Assembly: GCF_041296385.1 (NCBI RefSeq)
Contig: NC_091020.1
Coordinates: forward strand, 27,275,001 to 27,339,000
Reading direction: 5' to 3'
Length of the DNA stretch: 64,000 bases
Origin: Aphelocoma coerulescens
Taxonomy: Eukaryota > Chordata > Aves > Passeriformes > Corvidae
This document shows positions 55,201 to 64,000 of the stretch, piece after piece (position 1 is the stretch's first letter; every line of letters starts with the position of its first letter). The position numbers and the translations under genes were made by a program. The notes below the pieces were generated by a model. It saw only the letters and a program-made list of their open reading frames with translations. It ran no database searches and had not been told where the DNA came from.

Positions 55201-58200
55201 GGAAAGAGGCCTCATGGGGAAGGGTTTTCTCCCATGCTGCTCATTTATCAGGGCATGGGCACAAACTGGGAAGCCAACAGCGTTGCTTCATACAGACTAA
55301 TTACATTCCTGAAGAAGAAAATGTGGAAAAACGGCATCTTGCCTGAAGGTGGGCAGCTAATTCCTCACCAGTTGTGCAGGCGGCTACCCCTGTGTATCCC
55401 CCACCAGAGCTGGAGTGGGACCAAATCAGAAATCAGCTGCTTGGCCTTGGTGGTAGGTGCTTAACTAGAAATAGTCTTGCTGTCAAAATCCACCTGCCAG
55501 TGAGTGTAGACTGAAAAAATCACCCTTGGTTTGGTCCAACCCATGATGGCTTGGAGCTGCAGTCCCTGCCTGCCTGTCACGTATCCAGGGGTCAAGTGAT
55601 GATGGACACTGGGGGGGAGCTGGGGATACATTCCCTTCAGGACCCAATTTCTAGTGCTGGTGTTTGGCCCCTGTGCTGGCACTGGCAGTATTGTAGCCAG
55701 AATTTGCTTGGTTTTTGGATACACTGAGCTTATTTCAAAAGTCTGTACAATATCCTAGCAGGAGTTTTCTAAACAAAAATATTGTCATAACCCAGCAATA
55801 TGACCTGTGTGTTTAGATAAGACCTCCCATCAAGAGTTAGGGTAGATCCAACGCTCTTGGACCACTTTGGTCTACTGGAATATTTCAGAAGCAGTAGCAG
55901 AGTGATGGCTTGTCCCTCTCACCTCTGCCAGCAGCACTGCATGGGGATGAAGCCAGTGCAACCCATTCAGAGTGGTTAAGTGACTTGCTAGAGGTTGAGT
56001 GAAAAAAAAACTGTGGTAGATGAATAAAAGATGGTTTTAAATAATTCATCACGGGCCAGCTGATGAAGCTTAACAGAACCAGAAAGCTGATCTCATTCAG
56101 CTTGGTGTGAAGCAGTGCCTGGCCAGCTTTTTGGTAGGAGGTAAGGGATGTTGAGGACCTCTGGGCGGGGTCTCATGCTGTGTGGGCATGTCTGCCCACC
56201 CCATTGCTGATCTCACTGTGGTTCTCAGAGACTGGTTGGGGATGGTGGATTTGTGTTTGGTGTGGTGGCAATTGTTCTCTGTGTCCCTTGGTGTCTTTAG
56301 GGTCCCTTTTGATTTCCTGCCCTTGCCTCTGGTTCCTGTCAGGAAAACACAGCCCTGGTGCTGGGAAAGGGCATCCCTGGTCTGGGTGGGCTGGTGAGGC
56401 TGTGCTGTCCTTGATGCCCAGGAAAGGCAGCTCTACAGTTTGCTGGTGGTGGGCAAGAGAGCCTGGATTCGAAGGTCACAGAGGCCCATGATGATGGTCC
56501 TTGCGTGAGGTATGTGCATCCCCAATGCTCCCAGCATCACCTGAGGGGCACCTGCAGACCCCTGGGGAGAGAGCCAGACCATGGAGCTCCCTGCCTTACT
56601 CTGCTCTCCTGTTCCTGTGGCTCCAGGCTGACTGGCAGTCCCTTTGCAGACACCAGAACTCCATGCTTGCCTTGCCACTGGATGCTGCAGCAATACCTCA
56701 TTAAATCTAGGTCCTTTTTCCAGGAATCTGCTGAAGAAAACCCAAACAAACCTGTCTTTGTTTTTATGGATCATCTCTGTGCTGCTGAATTGCCTTGAGT
56801 TTCATTGCCAGCAGGCAGCAGAACCCCCATACCCATCGGGGATGTCTTGTCACGTGTTCTGCTGGCTTTTCTCAGAGCTGTAGACATAGCCAAGCAGAGA
56901 AAACCATTTCCAGAGCAGATTTCTGAGGACCCCACAGGACCACAGCCAGGCAGGCAGGTCAGCACCTGGGAAAGCCAACCCTTGCTGGCAGCTCTCTTCT
57001 TCTTTTTGTGGATTGCACCAGGCTCTTGGTCTGCATTTTTAACTGCAAGGGACTGGTGAGGGAGGGCTCCCCACGGCTGGGGACAGGTCTTGGGAAGCTG
57101 CCCTCTTGATGCATGGATGTCAGTGGCACCATGCCAATGCTGAATGGACCTGCTGTCACTCATATATGGCCCTCAGATTGGGGCTTCCTCTGCTGGGGAA
57201 GAGAATCAGGTGATGGCTGAGCTGACTGTATTTTTGCCTTGTGACACAGAGAAAGGCACATGCAAGAGAAGCCCAAAGAGAGTCTGATTAATGTGCTTCT
57301 GGAATCGGATTGTTTAATGCAAACAGCTTTAGAGATATGACTAAAGTAGGAAAAGGAACTTGGAAAAGACCCCATTTGGGATAAAAGCAAAGAAGGCTAT
57401 TTTTTGCAAATACCAGTATAGCTTCTTCTAAAAATACTATCTTGGATGTCTGTTCAAAAATGAGAACCAAATGTGATTCTGAACGGTCTAATGCAGCCTG
57501 TCATTTCAGAGGAGGAGGGATGGAGACCTCTCATTGGAGGCAGAGGATGTGCTTGCAGGCTCTCAGAGACATGGCAGAAACCAGACCACGTGGAATCCAA
57601 AGCTTTGGAAGGAAACGTGGATGGGAGCGAGCAGCATTTGCCCACAGGCTGCTGAATTGCAGGTTCACGCTGCGCCGTGTTGGCAACCATCTTCAGTCAT
57701 GGCTCTGGGAAGAATTCTGAGAGTATGACAGAGTTTCTGAGGATCAGGAGAATGGCATGCGGCTGGCCATGCTTTCCCATCAGCAATTCACATAAGAAAA
57801 GGAGTCGCCCACTGTTAACTTCTGGTGTTTTTAATTTTCTGAGCAGAAGCAGGAGCAATATCAAAGGATGGGGTAGAAGAAGGAATGGTCCTTGCAAGAG
57901 AGGTGACATCAGAGATGTCTTTCTGTTCAACTATTTCAGGCCCTTTTTGGCTGTCCTTGCCTCTCTGGTGCACTGTTCCTGAGAATCTTCTTTTTGCATG
58001 TCTTTGCCTCAGCCTCTCAAGCAGATTTTTTTCATCAGCCAAAAGCTGAGAACACTGTGTTCAAAGTGAGTTCAGGTTGCAAACATTGATGCCAGTGCCA
58101 AAGCCTTGCAAATGATTGAAAACCTTCAGGGTACCCTTCAATACTACCTCAGACAGCATACAAGCAGTTTTGGAGTGTTTTCATAGACTTCTCACTAATC

Positions 58201-61177
58201 TAATATTAAGCTCTGCTCCAACTTTGCCCTTTCCAAGCAATGATCCAGCTGTCCTCTGGCCCTTCTGTGAAAACTTTACAAGAAGTTTGTATTCCTCTGG
58301 AGCTGATGAATGTGAGCGTGTTTCATTTGAAATGTACTGATCAGAGCACTCTGCCTCAGGCAGGGGTACAGTGACATGCACTCTACAGAGAGCACCATTC
58401 TCTAGCCCTGCCGGATGCTTCACCTGACCTTTGCAATGTGTGCTGGGGAAAGGCCTGCCTGTTTCCTTTATGACCAATGTCTGTGAAGAATACAGTGATA
58501 AGGCACTGAGGCCACCAGCCTGTGGAGCATTTGTATTGGGTAGCACTGGACCTTTCCTAAGTATGAATCAGAGTATGTCTCTGGAGGGAAAATTTTCTCT
58601 TGGATCTCCTTAATGGGATTTAATTTGTCTGCTTCTGTCTGTATGAAAATGTAGATGATGTCATGATGGGGCTGAGAAGCCAAGATCACACCAGGAGTCA
58701 GCAATAGGTGATCTAATGGAAAAGGTCGGTAGGTGTCAGCTGTACTTCCCCAGGGGGTTTGTAGTGGCCTCAGCTGCTCTCACCTTTGTTAGCCCATTAC
58801 ACAAATCCTTTGGCACAATGCCTAAGGCCAAGAGAATTGCCAGGTGGCACAGGAAGGGCCAGGTAGTGGTATAACCAGTCCCTTGGGCTGAGGGTAGTGA
58901 GCAAGCTCTCCACCTTGCAAGTTCAGAGCACCCTTTTTGCCCTTGCCTGGCAGCCTTGTCTCCAAGATGACTTGCCCAAAAACACACTAACCTTCATGGG
59001 GCTTAAATAGACCCTGCAAACTGGAACATCACATGCTCTGCAAGCTGGATGGCTTCAAGAGAAGTCCTCACTACTAAAGAGAAGAGCTACTTCAGCCCAA
59101 ACTGTGCCTGGATTATCACAGGGACAAAGCTGCAATATTTCTTTGAGGTGTTTTAAGGTGATTGAATGACTGATGGCAGTGTTGAGAGCTTTTCAGTACC
59201 CAACTGGGATGCCCCCCTCAAAACCAAAACAACACCAGAAGGTGTTTTTCTTGTGACATGTTTTGGTTCTGTCACCGTGTGTAGTTTTTGTGATCACTTT
59301 GTTTTGCCCGACTGTGTTGCTCTGGGCATGATGGGGAGGAAAATCCATCTTTCAGTAAATACTCCTCAAGCTACCTGCTGTCACAGCAGATTGCTGCATG
59401 TCTTTCACTTCCCAGAGAACAAAACCATTGTAAATCTGAAATTTCAGGTCATGTTCCATGCCTTCTGCTATCTGATCCACCTCACCTCAAGGTGAGTGCA
59501 AAATTTTCAGCATATTTTGGATGCAACCCAAAACACTGTGATATAAGCATGAAACAGCTGTAATACAGAATGTGAATCTCATGTGCAAAGGCTTGAGGAT
59601 TTGGCTTCCCAGGCCAGAGGAAGAAGAACATCCTGGAGCAAAAACCCTTCTGCAAGGCCTTGCTTTTGTCTCTCTGAGACACTGCAGCAGGAGGGGAGAC
59701 TTTTGCACTGGCCTGGGAAGAACTCATGCACTGTGCACTAAGTGCTCTGACACACACCTGAATCCTTTTGCCATGGTGCAGGAAACCTGAGTGTGCTTCT
59801 CCATCCCCAGCTGCATCAATGTAATGTCTTTGGAGGCTTTATGTTTGAACTGTGGGTTTCCCCTATTCTGGGTCCCCACTGTCTAGCCTTGTTCTGCAAA
59901 GACAGGGACTAAACCTTCTCCTGAGCTTCTCAGTGACTTTATCTATGGATGAAGCAGTTGGCTTTGTAGGCAAACGTTTGCCCATCTTTATGCCTGTCAT
60001 AGCTTATTAATGTGTGGCATGACCACAGTGCCTCTGGAAAGAGCCCAGCACTAACTGCTCGCTTCCTGGCCTTGTCATCCATTCCTTCTGCCAAATCATC
60101 TCCACTTCAGATCTGCTTTCTTTTGGATGCAATTTTTTTTTGTTTAAAGTGACAATGCCCTCAAGGATTTTGGCAAAAGAAAACCAAAATGGAAAAATCT
60201 TCCTGGCAGAACCCATTCTTCTGACACAGCAGCAGCTGCCGTGGAGGAGAGCCAGCAGCAGGGATCCTCTTTGGAGGATTTTACAGGCTGAGGATCAGAG
60301 CTTGTGCTTCTCTCCTTGCTTGGTAGCACAAGCTGCCTCCCTGCAGGGAGAGGTGATGGCCAAATCGAGCCTGAAATGTGACATTCACAGCTCTAATTAG
60401 CCATATGCAGTTTCACTTTGACTCCAGCCCATGCAGGTGACAGCCTTCCAAGGCTTGCCAAAGGGTAGTCTAGGAACTTCCTCAGTGCAGTGACAGCCAG
60501 TCCAGGACTTAATAGATTCAGCCTGTTTTAAATGTCTGCATTAAGGCACCTTGAATCATGCTGAGCACTCACTCTCTCTTGGTCCATGGTGAAGGGAACC
60601 TCCTGGCCAGCTCTAGGAAAATGCTTCCTCTATAGAGCTGCAATGCTGGGAGAGAGAAATCTGGTCAAGGAGGGAATAACGTGCTTTCCTTCTATCTTTT
60701 GTCCTGGTAGGCTCCATCCAACTCTACTGCAATAGGCTGACCATTTGCAGCTCTTCATAATTTATTAAACCTTTACTGAATATTTTAATAAGCACAGCCG
60801 CAGCAGAAAAAGAGAAAAGCTTGGCAGGCATTTCTCACGAGTCTAATGTTAGGATATGTAAGCTTGGAGTGGGGTTCTGGACAGGGACTGGAATGAGACC
60901 ACAGAAGATGACAGCAGTCGATCATGTCTGGATTTCATGGGCTGAGGAAGCTCATGGCTGCATGTACATGATGCTCTCAAGGGTTTGCTGCTCTCATAAG
61001 CCAAAAGCAATGTCTAAGTTTTAGGGAAAGGTCTTTTTCCTTGATCTTCCCATCTCTTTCCCTTCTCCACACTGTTAATCACACTGGCAGGCTGCCCTCC
61101 AGGCCAAGACTGTTCTGAGAGGAGGATGCTGAGATGTACAGCAGGCTGTATATTTTTCTTCCCTAGCATGATTTAGC

Positions 61178-61213
61178 CATGATTAATGCACATGGAAAAT
61201 AATCAATGCATTC
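61178..61213. promoter_or_regulatory. Paired TAATGCA/CAATGCA motifs, possible element
   Basis: GATTAATGCA at 61181-61190 and AATCAATGCA at 61201-61210 are near-direct repeats spaced 20 bases apart, two helical turns. TGATTAAT matches the PBX-HOX type TGATTNAT. The surrounding sequence is non-repetitive. The function is a guess. Confidence 0.22.
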
Positions 61214-64000
61214 AACCTAATTCTGTAGAATTAGTGAAGGGATGATAACAAGGGGAGAGGAGATATTTTGCTGCTTTGAACATATTTTTGGAAGGAGGGC
61301 AGGTGTTGTGTGAATCTGGTTAGGTGACATCAGCATCACGTATTAAGGCAGGGAGACAATTTGTCACTGTTTTTCTTCTTCTTTTTTTTTTTTTTCTGGA
61401 AAAGGCATTGCTAGCCTGAGCTTTGGAGATCTCCTGTTACTTCCCAAAACCAGGTCAAAAGAAGCTCATTCATCATTAAAACAACACAGTCTGTATTAAA
61501 GGGAAGAGGGATTGTAAATGGGGAATCTTTGGAAAATGGGATTATTATGCCTTGCTCTGAGCTGGCAATGACCTCAGCCTTTCACCCCTCCTTTCAACGT
61601 GCTGCCAGTGGGGTTGGGTACAGCAAATTGCTCCTGGTTCCTGGGGAAAATGCACCATGCAGGAGCTGGGTCAGGCAGACAGCTGGGGCCTGAGCATATC
61701 ACTACAACGTGATGCTCATCTTCCTTACACACATCACCAAAGCTCTTGTGTTTCATGTTAGGTCAGATAGAGCTAGTTTGCTTACTGCCAGGATCTCTAT
61801 TTATCCCATTAGGAAGGAAAATATCTTGTTTTATTAGCCAGAGGTCTTGTAAAACTTTCTTCCCCTCATGTGTTAAAACAAAATATTAAGACATTGGTTT
61901 ACTGGAGAGATTTTAATATTTCTCCAGATTTTATAGTGCACTAAATAATACACAAAAATTACTGATATGGAAAATATTAGAAAAGCCTATTTTTGTGGTT
62001 TTAATTGCACTCCTTTCTGGCCCAGGTAAGCATGTCAACTACTTCTTTTAATTGTGTTTTTTTGTGACTTTGAATTTACATTTTATACATTTTCCATTTT
62101 CTTGTAATTCCCATTTACCAACACAAAATTAACACTTCTTGTCCCTGCTGAGCTTACTGCTATTAGTTTTCTAATTTTGCAAACTTTGATTAGGGCTTTT
62201 TTTTGTCTGTAGGTTTAAATAGGTGTCCGTGCCTGTTCAGAGAGATTATTGCGGATAAGTGCTGAATTTCAGAGTCCAAAGACATATCATTTAAGATAGA
62301 ACTAGGGAGCCATGTGACCTCTGAGTCAAACTGCAAAGAACAATTGGATGCCATGGCATTTAACAGTCAGGCTCTTGGGTGTTGTCTCATCACAGATGAG
62401 AGTCAGGCTGAAGCTGCCTCCTGCTTTGTGTGGGCGTCTTGCTGCCTTCTGGGGCCATTGGAAGCAGTGGGTGCCGGAAGCTGCAGTGCATGGCAAAGCC
62501 TTGGGATTGGGATGTCCAGGGAATACCCTCACTGCCTTCCTGCCTGCCTTGGTGCTCATGGTACCTCTTGGGGAGCTGCAAGCCTGTAGCTGGGGACTGG
62601 AGGTGGCACTGGTGTTGATGTGAGGATGTGGCAGCCCCGAGGGGCTGGGGCACAGTGCAGAGCCTGCTGGGGTTTGGTTCCTGGGGGCAGCCTGATCTTG
62701 TTAGACCAACTTGTCACATCATGATTAGGTTTCTTCTTTCAGATGCTCTGCAATGATCCCTTTTTAGCAGAGGAAGGGGATTTGCCTTGGCTATTGACCC
62801 ATCCTTGCAAATCAGGGTGTCCAGGCTTGGCTGGAAGGGTGCACAGAAAGTGGCACCCGCTGCAAGAGAGATGGGTGCAGGTGGGGCAGAGCAAGGGGAC
62901 AGAGGTGTCCAGGTGAGTCTGAGTGAGGTGGTGCACACAGCCAGGTCCCAGGTGTGCAGCTCTGTGCCGTGTACCAAGCCATGAGAAACTCTGGAGAGGT
63001 ACCAGGGTAGGAATCGTACTCCAGTGACAGTTCAGGCTGAATGTTTTTCTCCTCTCAGATGAGCTTCAGGAATATGCTGCAGGTTTGGAGATTGGAATGA
63101 AGATTATAGCTAATAATTTTAAGCTTTAGGATGTAAGAACTAAACCTATGCTGGCTAGACCTGAATAGTCTGGTGTAAGTAAAGAGGACAATCCCATGGG
63201 TTCTGCCATGTGATGAGACTTCCTTGGAAGGTTCAAAATGTGCAACAGCTCAGGGAAGAGCAGACAGATGTTGTCAGGGGCTCAACCCTTGGAGTTATTT
63301 TGCCCAGGTGAACAGCAGTGATCTACCAGATGGCTCAAATGGAGTGGCCCAGTGCTCCTTGCTGCTGAAGTGTCCAGCCAGCAGTGGGTGCATTTCTGTA
63401 AGACTGGGAAGACACTGGAGAGAGATGTGGCCTCCTGATGCAGGCTTTGGGCCTTGAATCACAAGAACAAGCATGAAGTTGTTCATGCAAATGCTTTTCA
63501 AATGAGTGAATGTCAATTGCCTGGGCACGTTAGTCTGATACCTGTCCAAGATATTAAAAGGGAAATTTGCTTTTGACTCTGTAACCTGCCCTTCCAGAGA
63601 AAACCTGCTGAGGATTTTTTTTCTCTCTTTCATGATAAGCACAAGAGTCTGTGGTGGTCACAAGATCACTTCAGCAACATCCTGACTCAAGCAGCTTGTT
63701 GCTTTGTTTCTGAAAGTCCAATTTTCTTTTTGAGGAAAATCAATACAGTTCATTACTTAGCCGAGAAAAGCTCCCTGTGTCAGTTCCGCTGGAAGGCAGC
63801 CCTTGAGCAGGCTCAGCCCCTGTTTGTAAGCCAGACAACAGGCCTATAGCCTTCGTCTTAAATTATCTCTTCCAAACTAAAACTGCCCCACTGAGAAGAC
63901 TGATCAGCTTCCCACAGACCACCAAAGAGCTGCTCAACAAGTGAGTACCACCAGCCTCGGGCAAAATACGCACTGGGAAAAAAGCAACAACACAGAAGAC

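Larger units (their letters stand above)
49621..64000. other. Intergenic region downstream of ADRA2A
   Basis: About 14 kb with no coding exon, RNA gene or recognisable transposon on either strand. Short open frames are numerous but lack domains or repeat-family similarity. In mammals the region beyond ADRA2A is also gene-poor. Small features include homeodomain-motif clusters near 50012, 60394 and 61180, a 10-bp-period triplet at 52261-52290, an AT-rich block at about 54863-54925 and a T run near 61380. Confidence 0.65.

Overview
This is a stretch of vertebrate nuclear DNA, almost certainly from a bird and probably a songbird. The evidence is long introns with GT-AG splice sites, a CR1 LINE 3' end at 39923-40112 (the dominant avian retroposon), and a tRNA-Ile-headed, CR1-tailed SINE at 3100-3232 resembling the TguSINE1 family of passerines. 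No prokaryotic, viral, CRISPR or functional RNA-gene content was found.

Layout. 1-27562 is the 3' two-thirds of SHOC2 on the + strand: seven coding exons (5963-6100, 18192-18322, 21061-21249, 22547-22669, 24752-24889, 25379-25496, 27354-27562). They join in frame and encode about residues 235-582 of this leucine-rich-repeat RAS/MAPK scaffold. The exon(s) for the first ~234 residues lie before the window. The SHOC2 3'UTR follows, with an 18-bp AT hairpin and candidate poly(A) signals at 28564 and 29923. 30 kb to 45 kb is intergenic; base composition shifts from AT-rich to GC-richer around 34-36 kb. It holds the CR1 fragment, a (GT)14 microsatellite, a partial 44-bp duplication and two patches that look like possible regulatory elements.

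45.04-46.5 kb is a CpG island with GC-rich minisatellites, a GC box, a 20-bp alternating purine-pyrimidine tract, a palindromic CACGTG E-box and a TATAAAG box. It drives the intronless ADRA2A gene (alpha-2A adrenergic receptor, CDS 46334-47668, 444 aa), whose leader carries a 22-codon upstream ORF. The ADRA2A 3'UTR (to about 49.2-49.6 kb) has homopolymer tracts and two Pumilio-type motifs. From 49.6 kb to the end I see no gene, only a few homeodomain-motif clusters.

The two genes act at different levels of signalling. SHOC2, with MRAS and PP1C, dephosphorylates RAF and promotes ERK signalling. ADRA2A is a Gi/o-coupled catecholamine receptor. Their adjacency is conserved vertebrate synteny rather than an operon. 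I found no undescribed system. The most interesting points are in ADRA2A: the Ser at the yohimbine-selectivity position, the two-cysteine third extracellular loop, the uORF and the promoter architecture.
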